From positions 744,001 to 808,000 of the forward strand of contig CAVSBZ010000007.1 in assembly GCA_963726315.1 (NCBI GenBank): 64,000 bases of DNA. Reading direction: 5' to 3'. Below, piece after piece: positions 26,256 through 35,315 of the stretch (position 1 is its first letter; each line of letters opens with the position of its first letter). The position numbers and the translations under genes are program-made. Source of the stretch: FEB-25 sp963726315 (GTDB taxonomy: Bacteria > Chloroflexota > Anaerolineae > Anaerolineales > UBA4823). The notes below the pieces were generated by a model, which did not search any database, was not told the origin of the DNA, and was given only the letters and a program-made list of their open reading frames with translations.

Positions 26256-27372
26256 CTAACGCCTGGCGAGCGGCAGGTAGGTCTGGTACATTACCAGGCA
26301 AGGGCTCTCAGGATCCAGCGGCATTATTCTTCCACCTGTGATTGCCCTCGTGACCCAATCCAGCCAGGTGCGCACACCCAACGGTATAAATTCTTCAGTC
26401 TCGTGGAAGGGGGCTAATCCTACTCCATCGACGCCTGCGCCATAGATGATGATTCCGGGTGTAAACTCTCCCGAAACCACATCAGAAATGGTGTAGAAGA
26501 CAGCGTTGTCAAAATGTTTCATCACGCTGGTGAGCAGGAAATTCGAGCCTGTCACAATACCGCTTTGGAATAAGGTAAGATACTGGTCTGTGTCCACCCC
26601 AATTGCCCACACCCCGGATTGGGTGGTCGTCAGGATAGCACCATCGCCGGTGGGTCCTGCAGCCGCAAATACCACATCTGCTCCCTGGGCAATCATGCCC
26701 TGGGCATATTGAGCTCCCAGATCAGGATTGCCAAAATCATTGGTATAACTGATGATGGTGGTAACACCAGGATCAGCGCATTGAGCCCCGTTATTGAAAC
26801 CTTGTGTGAATGCAACCACCGTAGGGATTTCCATACCACCCAGATCACCCAATACCTCACTTTGACTCATCATTGCCGCCAAGGTTCCTGCCAGGTAGGC
26901 AGCATCTTCGGATGCAAACGCGACCGCACGCAGGTTGGGAGGATAACTCGGATACATCCCATCGATGTTGACGAATTTAGTCCCTGTGTAGACTAATGCT
27001 GTGGTTGAAATAGCTTCCGAAGTCATCCAGCCGACACCGATACATACGTCATTCAGATCCTGGGCACACTCTATGGTGTCGGTGATTATTTCTGTCGGAT
27101 CGGTAGATGTATATACCGTACCAACTACTCCGAACTCTGTTTCTGCTCTTAATACCCCTTGAACTCCCTGCCAATTTAAGGGAATTCTCAGACACATCAC
27201 CGTATAGGATTAACCCCACATTGACAGGTGCAGCCTGGACTGGCACTGACTGAAGCCCGATCAGCAATGCCCCGACGGCAAGCAGCACAATTGTGATTTC
27301 AGTGAAAATGGAGATCACATTTAGGATATTCTTACTGATTTTCCTTTTTTCTAAGACAGATGCTTGATCCAT
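26256..27372 (-). pseudogene. BMP-family (Med-type) substrate-binding protein, frame-broken
   Basis: Bases 27372-~27180 encode an N-terminal export helix (TIVLLAVGALLIGLQS, then VQAAPVNVGLILYGDVSENS). The rest of the family continues in the +1 frame from LNWQGVQGVLRAETEFG to the end at 26256, with AFTQGFNNGAQCAD and DVVFAAAGPTGDG. Removing one A from the AAA at 27175-27177 (minus strand) restores one ~370-residue protein. BMP proteins bind nucleosides or autoinducer-like ligands for ABC import. Here no permease or ATPase gene is adjacent, but a two-component system lies upstream. The Ala-x-Ala cleavage site suggests export without lipidation. Confidence 0.8.
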
Positions 27373-27522
27373 GCTATCCTCCTCATTTGCCTACACTTAG
27401 GACCCCTTGAAGCGTCGAAGGACAATCCTTTTCCCACCCGATAAATTCATTTTAGACCATTTTTTATGCATGTCAACTAAAATCGCTGGAATTCGGAATA
27501 GGAACAGTGATTACGGAATAAT

Positions 27523-29640
27523 TTATGCAGGAAGTTTCAAGATCACCTGCGTCCTCTTCCCGGCTATACTCTCGATGGCTAATGATCCGCCAACCACTGC
27601 CATCAAGGTGCTATGCAAAGCCAATCCCTGACCGCGTACAATACCATTCTTTGAGGCTGGATCGAAACCTATCCCATCGTCCTGGATGCAGATTACCAGT
27701 TCATCTTGCCAGGTAATGGCAATTTGTAAATTTATCGGATGGTCAGTTTCTGCCTGGCGACCGTGATGGGCAGCATTGCGCACAGCTTCTCTGGTGGCAT
27801 GGTAGAGCACGTTGGACACATATGGAGTGATGGAATGGATATTCTCCGCTACTTTTTCATCGACCTGCCATGCTAATGAGCTAAAATATGGGCGGTATTC
27901 ACTTTCTATGGAAAGTTTTAATGCTCCGACCAAACCGCTCTCGGTAATCTCAGGCTCGATGATCATCGGCAATTCATGCATCAGGTCAGACAATTGGTGA
28001 TGGATCTCACCCAGCTGCTGGATGGGGCGCTCTGTACCCGCCGGACCGGTGGCCAGGTGAATCATCACTGATTGTAAGCGCGGAAGGATGTCATCATGCA
28101 ATACACGCCGGGTTTGTTGGTCAATTACCCTTGTTTCAGACAGATGCTGCCTCTCCAATTCGATCAGACGGTGAGCAAGCTCATTGCTGGCTTTGTTGTC
28201 AATCAGGCGTTCGCCAACTGTCCTGGCAATATCGATCTCTTCCTGGGAGAACAGGCTATTATTCACCTTTTCACCGAGGACCAACGCCCCGATCAAACCA
28301 CGCTCACTCCATAAGGATATTGCTATTGCATTTTGCCCAAGATAGCCTGAATCAGGTAGAAGCAGGGGAGAGAAGCCGATATTCGTGCTGATGGCTTTTT
28401 GGATCTCCAGCAGGCGGGTTTCTTTCTCCGGGACCCCAATATTCTCAGGATAGGCAAGGGCACTGCCCACCAGGGGACTGAAGATGCCCAAAGGCACCAG
28501 GTAGGCTTGCTTTACCCCCAGGATATCGGAGCATAAGGCGTTAAATGCAGCCGTGATTTCAAGGCTGTATGCGTCAGGATTTTGGAGAATAAGCTGATCA
28601 TACAGATGCTGACTGGAAATAAATGGACGAAGGCTCCTAACGTAGTGATCCTGTTCAATAAATGAGCTCCAACCCAAAACCGCGTAGATCGCAGTGATCA
28701 AGACTATACTGAGAATCAGGATGTAGATCGGTTCCAGGTGGATAAGCAAAGCCCAGGACACGACAACCCCGAACCCGAGGGAAAGTATGATCGCCCATTT
28801 CCAATAGCGTTTCAATCCCTGGCGAGGCAATATTTTCCCGGTGAAGATTTCGTAAGAAACTATCGCTTGACCGACGGATAGGATGGTGACTGCAATCAAC
28901 AGGTCAATTAACAGGTCAAAACTGGAAATGATCAGAGCAAATGCAGATGGATTAATGACCCGGTTTACATTGTATACACCCCAAATAATGATCCCGCCGA
29001 CTAACAGGCTGACTAATAGCAATGAGCAGGTTGCCAGCAGCAACCATGGGCGGGCACGCTGGCGAGCGATATGCCCCATCAGCCTCACCGGTGTACCGGG
29101 ATGAAGTAAGACGTCCAGTGAGAAGCCGATGCACAAAATCAGGTATAGCGGATAGACGATCATCAGCACCGGAATACCGCCAATGGATAATACGCCGCCC
29201 AGGTCAAGCTTCAGCAGCTGGTTATAGCTAGGCAGTGAGTTGAAAAGCAATACCAGCCCAACTGTGCTGATCGCCAGAAGTGAGGCGAGGACAATGGGAA
29301 TTTGATGGCGCTGGTGGATGGCACTGTGGGGATCGTCCCAGTAACTGGAATACCACAACATCACCAGGTACCAGGCGTATGGCATGCTGACCACCGGAAT
29401 CCAGCCGGTGCGCCACCATATATCCATCCTGGCATCCGGCTGAAGCGGACCCATCCCCAGGATGACGGTGTGGCTGAGGAAGAACAGGCTGCTCAGCATC
29501 AAGCCCGCTCCAGCAACCCACACTCCGAGGGAGCGGCGTTCCGAATTTAAGATTACGGTCAAGCCCAGCCACAACAACAGGATGGTATTAAAAATGGAGA
29601 CTGCCAGGGTTGCCCAATCGAGGGGAAAATCACTGGACAT
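27523..29640 (-). CDS. Membrane sensor histidine kinase (NarX/DesK-type, 7-8 TM N-terminus)
   Basis: A 705-residue kinase. Roughly residues 1-325 form seven or eight hydrophobic helices of the histidine-kinase 7TM sensor type. Residues ~345-480 resemble a GAF domain. The dimerisation/phospho-acceptor helix has RRVLHDDILPRLQSV, with the His near residue 520. The HATPase part shows REAVRNAAHHGRQ (N box) and IQDDGIGFDPASKNGIVRGQGLAL (G1/G2 boxes). It follows the response-regulator gene in one operon, so these are likely cognate partners. It would autophosphorylate in response to a membrane or cytosolic signal. Confidence 0.88.
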   Translation of the reverse strand: MSSDFPLDWATLAVSIFNTILLLWLGLTVILNSERRSLGVWVAGAGLMLSSLFFLSHTVILGMGPLQPDARMDIWWRTGWIPVVSMPYAWYLVMLWYSSYWDDPHSAIHQRHQIPIVLASLLAISTVGLVLLFNSLPSYNQLLKLDLGGVLSIGGIPVLMIVYPLYLILCIGFSLDVLLHPGTPVRLMGHIARQRARPWLLLATCSLLLVSLLVGGIIIWGVYNVNRVINPSAFALIISSFDLLIDLLIAVTILSVGQAIVSYEIFTGKILPRQGLKRYWKWAIILSLGFGVVVSWALLIHLEPIYILILSIVLITAIYAVLGWSSFIEQDHYVRSLRPFISSQHLYDQLILQNPDAYSLEITAAFNALCSDILGVKQAYLVPLGIFSPLVGSALAYPENIGVPEKETRLLEIQKAISTNIGFSPLLLPDSGYLGQNAIAISLWSERGLIGALVLGEKVNNSLFSQEEIDIARTVGERLIDNKASNELAHRLIELERQHLSETRVIDQQTRRVLHDDILPRLQSVMIHLATGPAGTERPIQQLGEIHHQLSDLMHELPMIIEPEITESGLVGALKLSIESEYRPYFSSLAWQVDEKVAENIHSITPYVSNVLYHATREAVRNAAHHGRQAETDHPINLQIAITWQDELVICIQDDGIGFDPASKNGIVRGQGLALHSTLMAVVGGSLAIESIAGKRTQVILKLPA

Positions 29641-29704
29641 TGGTTTAATACACCGTCAGGTATGGATATTGGAAGATCATAGATAATTCAGGAACATTCT
29701 GGTT

Positions 29705-30427
29705 CTAATTCTTATCCTGGATTATCTCACCATTATCATCCCAGCTAAGTAATTTCCCTGAGTGGAGGATGATCGCAGCCCGGGTACGAGCAACCTTCTC
29801 ATCGGTGGTGGTTTGGTTCAACCCCCACACGCGATAAATTTGACCATTGATTCGGCTGATCGTGCGTTTATCCCTGAACCCCATCCTGGAGGCAATCTGT
29901 TCGTTGGTCATTCCATCGGCGAGAAGCCGGGCGACCTCACGCTCATTTGGCTCAAGCAATGCCAGAGGATCATGCTCATCCTTCTCCTGGACTTCTCGAA
30001 CACGTGCGGCAATTTCAGGGTCGATAAATCTACCGCCGCTTACGGCAAGTTTTAACATTGATAGGAGCATCCCGGGCAGCAGGTAATTGGATTTCCGCAC
30101 GTAGGCATAATGGCTCAAGATGCCAGAGCTCCGGAAATCTCGAAAATACCTGTCATCATCCTGGATGGAGTAAAAAACTACCGGGAAGCGAGGGAACTCG
30201 CGGCGGATGGTGATTGCCGCTTGGATGCCATTCATCGCACCGGCAAGCTGAACATCCATCAGGATGACTGAATTTGCCTGAGGCGGCTGCGACTGCAAGC
30301 AATACTCAAGTATTTCCTCACCATGGGTACAGGCATAGATAACGGAGACATCACCCACAGCCTCAAGCCCCGCTTTCAGGGCGGGGCTCAGGTGAGGGTT
30401 ATCTTCTACAAGAAGAACGTTAAACAT
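29705..30427 (-). CDS. Response regulator with HTH output domain
   Basis: A 240-residue protein. The receiver spans residues 1-~125, with VEDNPHLSPA, the phospho-acceptor Asp in VILMDVQLAGAMNG, and a divergent Lys region (SHYAYVRKSNYL). The C-terminal ~85 residues are an HTH: LEPNEREVARLLADGMTNEQIASRMGF is LuxR-like but followed by an atypical tail. It starts 1 base after the upstream membrane-protein stop and precedes the histidine kinase by 64 bases. It probably activates or represses genes related to this locus, possibly the BMP gene downstream. Confidence 0.87.
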   Translation of the reverse strand: MFNVLLVEDNPHLSPALKAGLEAVGDVSVIYACTHGEEILEYCLQSQPPQANSVILMDVQLAGAMNGIQAAITIRREFPRFPVVFYSIQDDDRYFRDFRSSGILSHYAYVRKSNYLLPGMLLSMLKLAVSGGRFIDPEIAARVREVQEKDEHDPLALLEPNEREVARLLADGMTNEQIASRMGFRDKRTISRINGQIYRVWGLNQTTTDEKVARTRAAIILHSGKLLSWDDNGEIIQDKN

Positions 30428-30428
30428 G

Positions 30429-31742
30429 CTATCTGAAAATAAGCGGTAATGCCAGCACGAGGAATAGAGACCAAATTAAATAAGCTGTTGTAGCCCGGCT
30501 AAATACATTTTGCAAGCGCTCATGCCAGGGTGCGGGCTGATGCTTGAATTGAGTATAAATGATGAACCCAAGGATGACAATATTGATGATGTTCCAGCCG
30601 ATGATGGTCAGTCGATTAAGCGTGACCACATCATGAGTAGTGCGGTAGACAACGGCGGATAAAGCATAAAGGCTGATGACCAACGCCAGGATCGCTACGG
30701 CGATAATCCCGCGGCGCAGCCAGGTTTGTATCTTAGGGGAGAGGTCATCCAATTTGAGTGGAGTGGCTCCGATCAACAACCCGATGATGGCGAATTGCAT
30801 CACGTTGTAAACAATGAGCAGGTCACGGTTTTGAAAAGGTCCCATATAGTTGAAGGGGATCACAAACAAGTAGATCACCAGCACAATCAGGGTGAGGGGA
30901 AGTAATATACGCATCATGGTGGCTACGAATTTGCTTAATCCCTGGTTGAAGTCTTGCGATTCGGGTTCCACATGCGGGTCATACATGGTAGCCACAGCCA
31001 TGATGGGGATCAGACCGAAGCCGCCTGCCACAATCAGGCGCATAACGATATCGGGGAGGGTGATGCTCAAAGCAGAGAACATGCCCACGGTGATCATCCC
31101 GAAAGCGACCCCAAACATGAGATAAACTGCGGCGGTGATGATCACCTCAATGGATTTGATCAGGAATGCAAACCGATTGCCGGTGGCAGATTTGAATCTC
31201 AAAACTGCGATTCCCAGTCCCATCCAGCAAAGCAGGGGTAAGGTTATCAACATCAGGGTCGTATAGTCACGGGCATAGTTTTCAGGCATACCCGGAGCGA
31301 GTAAAAAAACATAGACTGTTGCGGCGATTAAACCGATTGCTGAGATGGCAGAGAAAAGATAATTCTTGCGGGACACGACTGCCAGGAAGATTAATGTGGG
31401 GATAGTGACAATCGGAGACCAAATAAGCAAAAAACTGGGGATAAAGCCCATGAAAAGCCAATCAGGGTTTGTGGTTGCCCAGAGAATGAGCCCGGTGATT
31501 ACACCTAACCCCACCGCCAGACCCCAATTGGTGGCACGCCTCGTCTTAGGCAATGGCTGGTGTTCAAAACGAGAGCGCCAGGCGGAGAGTAAGAGGTTAT
31601 CCGGAGATTTATCGGAAACAGCCTGGAGGTCAGCCCGGAACTCAGCCTCTTCGTTCATACTTTTGGCATTTTGATACAGCTCCTCCATTTGATTGGGAGA
31701 ATTTATCGAGGCCTGTATTTCGGTGAGATATTTCATCAGCAT
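30429..31742 (-). CDS. Polytopic membrane protein of unknown function in a two-component operon
   Basis: A 437-residue protein. The first ~75 residues are soluble and charged, with SMNEEAEFRADLQAVSDKSPD. About ten to eleven hydrophobic helices follow (for example GLAVGLGVITGLILWATTN and ILLPLTLIVLVIYLFVIP). I do not recognise a transport or enzymatic signature; the layout resembles DUF4153-like integral membrane proteins. It is the first gene of a minus-strand unit with the regulator and kinase, so it may be a sensor accessory or be under their control. Confidence 0.65.
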   Translation of the reverse strand: MLMKYLTEIQASINSPNQMEELYQNAKSMNEEAEFRADLQAVSDKSPDNLLLSAWRSRFEHQPLPKTRRATNWGLAVGLGVITGLILWATTNPDWLFMGFIPSFLLIWSPIVTIPTLIFLAVVSRKNYLFSAISAIGLIAATVYVFLLAPGMPENYARDYTTLMLITLPLLCWMGLGIAVLRFKSATGNRFAFLIKSIEVIITAAVYLMFGVAFGMITVGMFSALSITLPDIVMRLIVAGGFGLIPIMAVATMYDPHVEPESQDFNQGLSKFVATMMRILLPLTLIVLVIYLFVIPFNYMGPFQNRDLLIVYNVMQFAIIGLLIGATPLKLDDLSPKIQTWLRRGIIAVAILALVISLYALSAVVYRTTHDVVTLNRLTIIGWNIINIVILGFIIYTQFKHQPAPWHERLQNVFSRATTAYLIWSLFLVLALPLIFR

Positions 31743-31922
31743 TTCTCCTGTCGAGAAGGAATTATATCGATAACCAACGACTTCACGATATTAACGAGGA
31801 TACGAACTTTTGATGGATCAGTCAAGCACTCAGGTGCTTGGGGTGAGGGCTTATCGTAAGAATTGGCACACCTTCCTGGGAGCCTATTGCATTTCTGGAA
31901 GAAGTGTTGTACCCTATAGCCC

Positions 31923-33203
31923 ATGAGATTGCTATACGTCGCCGACGGCCGGTCACCCATCGCCTTGAGTTGGATCAGTTATTTTATCGATAACGGGCAT
32001 GAGGTTCACCTGGCTTCCAGCTTTCCGTGCCAGCCGATGGCGGGGCTGGCTTCGTTTGAGATCATCCCGATTGCGATGAGTGGGAGTTTAGACCCAACCG
32101 AGAGTGGGGGAGGAAAAAGGATTAGCTTGTTTCGCCGAATAGTGCCGGCGAACTATCGCACATTGATCAGGAGGTATGCAGCACCTTACACTTTCCCACG
32201 AGCAGCAGATGCATTGGAGCAGGTGATTGGCCGGATTCAACCTGAGTTGGTGCATGCCATGCGTATCCCGTATGAAGGCATGGTTGCATCGGTGGTGATG
32301 GAGCGGATCGAGAAGAGGAATGCTGTTAAACCGCCGCTGGTCATCTCGGTATGGGGCAATGATTTTACCCTGCATGCCAAAGCGACGCCGGCAATGTTGG
32401 GATATACCCAGCAAGCATTGAAACTTGCTGATGGACTGCATTGCGACTGCCACAGGGACCAACGCCTGGCAGAACAGCTCGGATATGAAGCGAGCAGACC
32501 GCAGGTGCTGGTGCCATGTGCCGGGGGTGTGAGGTTGGATACCTTCTTCCCTGCTGGAGGGACATCGCCAATGGGGAGCCAGGAGATGGGCGAAAACAAC
32601 CCTGTGACGGTGATTAATCCGCGCGGGTTCAGGGCATACGTTAGAAACGATACTTTTTTTCATGCAATCCCAGCGGTGGTTGAGAAATTCCCGAAGGCCC
32701 GTTTTATCTGCCCAGGGATGAAGGGAGAAGCACGAGCAGAAAAGTGGCTGGAAGAGATTGGAATGGGAGAAAAGGTCGAGCTGTTGCCTAACCAGACCCG
32801 CCAGCAGATGGCAGAGCTGTTCAGAAGGTCCGAGATCACACTTTCCATCACCACCCATGATGGCACGCCCAACACGCTGGTCGAGGCGCTGGCATGCGGA
32901 TGTTTCCCCATCGCCGGGGATATCGAGAGCCTGCGTGAATGGATCACTACCGGAGAGAACGGCTTACTGGTGGACCCGAGTGATCCAACAGCGTTGGCAG
33001 AGGCGATGATTAAGGCTATCTCACATCCTGAGATGCGGGCGGCGGCAGGGGAGAGGAATTTGCAGCTGGTGAGGGAGCGGGCGGAGTATGGGAGGTGCAT
33101 GCAGATGGTGGAAGAGCTATACAGGCAGGTATTAGGTACCAGGCAATCAGGTATCAGCATCGAGAAGAACACTCGATACAGGGTATCAGGTAATAAGGTA
33201 TAA
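31923..33203 (+). CDS. Glycosyltransferase family 4
   Basis: A 426-residue GT-B enzyme beginning MRLLYVADGRSPIALSWISY, with TISVWGNDFTLHAK-like acceptor-domain motifs and the donor-domain motif TPNTLVEALACGCFPIAGDI. The natural C-terminus is probably near YRQVLGT. The last ~20 residues (SGISIEKNTRYRVSGNKV) are encoded by the first unit of the intergenic repeat at 33153, so the stop appears to have been moved by repeat insertion. The Shine-Dalgarno sequence is poor. The gene is isolated on the plus strand, divergent from the two-component operon. Confidence 0.85.
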   Translation: MRLLYVADGRSPIALSWISYFIDNGHEVHLASSFPCQPMAGLASFEIIPIAMSGSLDPTESGGGKRISLFRRIVPANYRTLIRRYAAPYTFPRAADALEQVIGRIQPELVHAMRIPYEGMVASVVMERIEKRNAVKPPLVISVWGNDFTLHAKATPAMLGYTQQALKLADGLHCDCHRDQRLAEQLGYEASRPQVLVPCAGGVRLDTFFPAGGTSPMGSQEMGENNPVTVINPRGFRAYVRNDTFFHAIPAVVEKFPKARFICPGMKGEARAEKWLEEIGMGEKVELLPNQTRQQMAELFRRSEITLSITTHDGTPNTLVEALACGCFPIAGDIESLREWITTGENGLLVDPSDPTALAEAMIKAISHPEMRAAAGERNLQLVRERAEYGRCMQMVEELYRQVLGTRQSGISIEKNTRYRVSGNKV

Positions 33204-33505
33204 GGTAATTAGGCAATTAGGTAATTAGGTATAAGGTAATAAGGTACTAGGTAATAAGGTACTAGGAATTAAGGTACCATATCGAGAAGATCGCAGCGAG
33301 TGCAAGAAGACGCTGCGGGCTTCGATATCCCGCAATCAGCATCGAGAAGAACACTCGATACAGGGTATCAGGTAATAAGGTATAAGGTAATTAGGCAATT
33401 AGGCAATTAGGTAATTAGGTATAAGGTAATAAGGTACCAGGAATTAAGGTACCATATCGAGAAGATCGCAGCGAGTGCAAGAAGACGCTGCGGGCTTCGA
33501 TATCC
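33153..33505. repeat. Two ~175-bp direct repeats with internal AGGTAAT-type short repeats
   Basis: Copy 1 runs 33153-33330 and copy 2 33335-33505. Each begins ATCAGCATCGAGAAGAACAC, continues through a run of 8-9 base AGGTAATA/AGGTAATTA units, and ends with an imperfect inverted repeat (arms ATATCGA and CGCAGCG, then CGCTGC and TCGATAT). Copies differ mainly in the number of short units. Copy 1 extends into the 3' end of the glycosyltransferase gene. Confidence 0.85.
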
Positions 33506-33756
33506 GGCAATTAGGAAAAAGGGAACAGGGACAAGGTAGAAAGCAGCTGGGTTCTGGTAAAAGGGATTGATGGGTAGAGGTGAGGCAAAATTGTGGTTTG
33601 CAGCTACGAGAATAATAGGTAAGGTAGGGAGAAGGAGGGATTATTAATAAAAAACATAAAAATCAAACCGAAACGAATATCAGATGCTCAGGGTGGTGAT
33701 TTTGGAGGGATTAGTACACGAGTAGAGATTAGCAGAGGAAGTAATTCTTTGATTCT
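33506..33756. other. Purine-rich intergenic stretch, no gene recognised
   Basis: Rich in G and A on the plus strand, with short GGTAAG/GGTAGGG elements. No open frame with a ribosome-binding site and no terminator was seen. Confidence 0.5.
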
Positions 33757-34037
33757 ACCGGTAAAGACTATACCGGTTGGAAGAGCACCAATCAACCGGT
33801 ACAGAAGTACACCGACCGGTATACGGATGCTTTCATCCATATAATTATAGGAAAGCACCTTAACATCGGTTCAGATCATATCGGTAAAGACCATATCGGT
33901 TTAGATCTACCGATACAGGAAAACGCTGACCGATACAGGAGAGCACTGACCGATGTGGAAGAAGAGCACTTACCGGTAAAGACCAACCGGTATACGGGCG
34001 TGTCCATTTATAGCTATACTGAAATAGGAACACGCCC
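33757..34037. repeat. Array of degenerate ACCGRT units with two embedded hairpins
   Basis: Twelve ACCGGT/ACCGAT/ATCGGT cores occur in 240 bases, in units of about 14-23 bases (for example ACCGATACAGGAAAACGCTG next to ACCGATACAGGAGAGCACTG). Twice the array carries ACCGGTATACGG followed by a long hairpin (TGCTTTC/GAAAGCA, and GGGCGTGT/ACACGCCC). No open frame spans it. It could be a structured RNA, a protein-binding array or a decayed mobile repeat. Confidence 0.7.
33996..34037 (+). repeat. Inverted repeat GGGCGTGT...ACACGCCC
   Basis: An 8-bp perfect stem, extended by CC/GG with one bulge, encloses an AT-rich loop. It closes the ACCGRT array. The trailing AATTATAGC is not a T-run, so a terminator role is doubtful. 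Confidence 0.6.
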
Positions 34038-34283
34038 TAATTATAGCACAAAAGTTCTAATCCACAAGAGGTTTAAGAGATTTAAGGGAAGCGTAGGGTA
34101 AAGAGCAGTTAATAGTGATTAGTTAGTTAGTGATTAGTAAAAGACCGGGTGATTTAAGTTCGGATGTTTATTTGAAGGATAAAGGATGGGAAAAAGAATT
34201 GGAAAGAGACATGGCTGCGGAAGCTCGAGACCGGGAGAAGCCCCAGACCATAATTAGAAATGACGACGCATTTTTATTAGTTG
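34038..34283. other. Spacer between the repeat array and the tRNA-like remnant
   Basis: Contains AGTTAGTTAGTGATTAG short repeats and a 63-codon open frame from a GTG at 34130 that runs into the tRNA-like segment. The frame has no good ribosome-binding site, so I do not call a gene. Confidence 0.4.
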
Positions 34284-34353
34284 AGCGTTTAACTTTGGAT
34301 CAGACGGCTGTGCACCCTTGACGGGTGTCCGGTTCGAATCCGCTGGAGAGCAC
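34284..34353 (+). pseudogene. tRNA-like remnant (anticodon-, variable- and T-arm-like parts)
   Basis: A seven-base loop CTTTGGA (34293-34299) sits on a 5-bp stem with one A-C mismatch. A variable-arm-like stem CACCC/GGGTG follows (34313-34327), then a canonical T-loop GGTTCGAATCC (34331-34341). The T-stem has only three good pairs. No 5' acceptor strand matching GGAGAGC was found upstream, so this is not an intact tRNA. It may mark an old integration site or a decayed Ser/Leu-type tRNA. Confidence 0.4.
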
Positions 34354-34360
34354 AGCAGGT

Positions 34361-34384
34361 CCCCCGCCGGGGGTGCCAATTTTA
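34361..34384 (+). terminator. Short GC-rich hairpin with T-run
   Basis: CCCCC-GCC-GGGGG followed by TGCCAATTTT, directly after the tRNA-like segment. Possible weak terminator. Confidence 0.4.
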
Positions 34385-34565
34385 CTCGATAAACTTGAGC
34401 TGATTACCAAATTCCCACCCAGCAGGCCCAATTAAAGCACCTTAAAAGCACCTCTGGACAACTCCCAGGATGGACCCTGGTGAAGAAAATTACCGATGCC
34501 ACCGATTTAATGGAAATAATTGAAGCCTTCTTGGAGGTTTAGTCAAAACGTAGGATATTTTTCAT

Positions 34566-35168
34566 TTGAGGTATAAAATACATGGAATATGCAGTATAGA
34601 AGGAGTCTGTAGGTCAAAAGAAAGTTATCTAATTCAAGGAGTTTATTGTCCAGAAGATTGGAAAATGAGACAAATCAAGATTGGAACTGCTATTGCATAT
34701 CTTCATATCTTTTGGCCAGACTTCGAGGAAGTTGACGGCTCAATATTCATTGCGAACGACCAACCCAAAAGTACAAGCGATTTACAACATGGCTTAGATC
34801 GAACGGGAATGGAAGCGTTTTATAACCATACCCATATGATCGATTTATTCAAACACAATACTGGTCGTCAACCAATCGATGAAGACGATGATAAATTCTT
34901 CGATTATGACCATCCTGATTTTTTGAGCTTATGTGAATTAGGGAAAACCCTTGCGCAAATGTGGTTTCAGAAATTACAGATAGATTTTCCCCAGTACGAT
35001 TTTCGAGTCTATTACACACGGGACGATAATCCAGTTGTTCGCTTTCACCGAATCAGGCCAGATGAACTTAATTGGATCGATGAAGAACAATATATTGAGG
35101 AGATTAAGCGGGGCGAAGTCGTCATTTATGATACCCGTAAAACACTTTCCAAAAACCGTGGTACCTAA
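34566..35168 (+). CDS. Orphan hypothetical protein (200 residues)
   Basis: Not recognised. A soluble, acidic, aromatic-rich protein with HIFWPDFEEVDGSIFIAND and FDYDHPDFLSLCELGKTLAQMW; no signal peptide or membrane helix. The frame opens with TTG at 34566, with weak TAGGA upstream; an internal ATG at about residue 34 (MRQIKIG) is an alternative. It is the first of three small plus-strand genes ending with an HNH-like protein; together they resemble defence or toxin-immunity cargo, but no direct evidence shows this. Confidence 0.55.
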   Translation: MRYKIHGICSIEGVCRSKESYLIQGVYCPEDWKMRQIKIGTAIAYLHIFWPDFEEVDGSIFIANDQPKSTSDLQHGLDRTGMEAFYNHTHMIDLFKHNTGRQPIDEDDDKFFDYDHPDFLSLCELGKTLAQMWFQKLQIDFPQYDFRVYYTRDDNPVVRFHRIRPDELNWIDEEQYIEEIKRGEVVIYDTRKTLSKNRGT

Positions 35169-35315
35169 CTATTGCTTTAGACACCACCACAGCTATGATA
35201 TGCTTTACGATTGGAAAATGACGAGTGTTGAGATCACAATATTTTCAAGATAATCCCGTTATAAGTGGCACAATAAAGTTAGAATCTTTTGTATCGATAT
35301 TATGGTAGAGAATAC

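Noticed and set aside
31823..31843. CAAGCAC/GTGCTTG hairpin upstream of the glycosyltransferase
   Set aside because: No T-run on either strand, so not a terminator; no other role evident.
34130..34321. 63-codon open frame ending inside the tRNA-like segment
   Set aside because: GTG start without a ribosome-binding site, and the end overlaps a structured RNA-like sequence.
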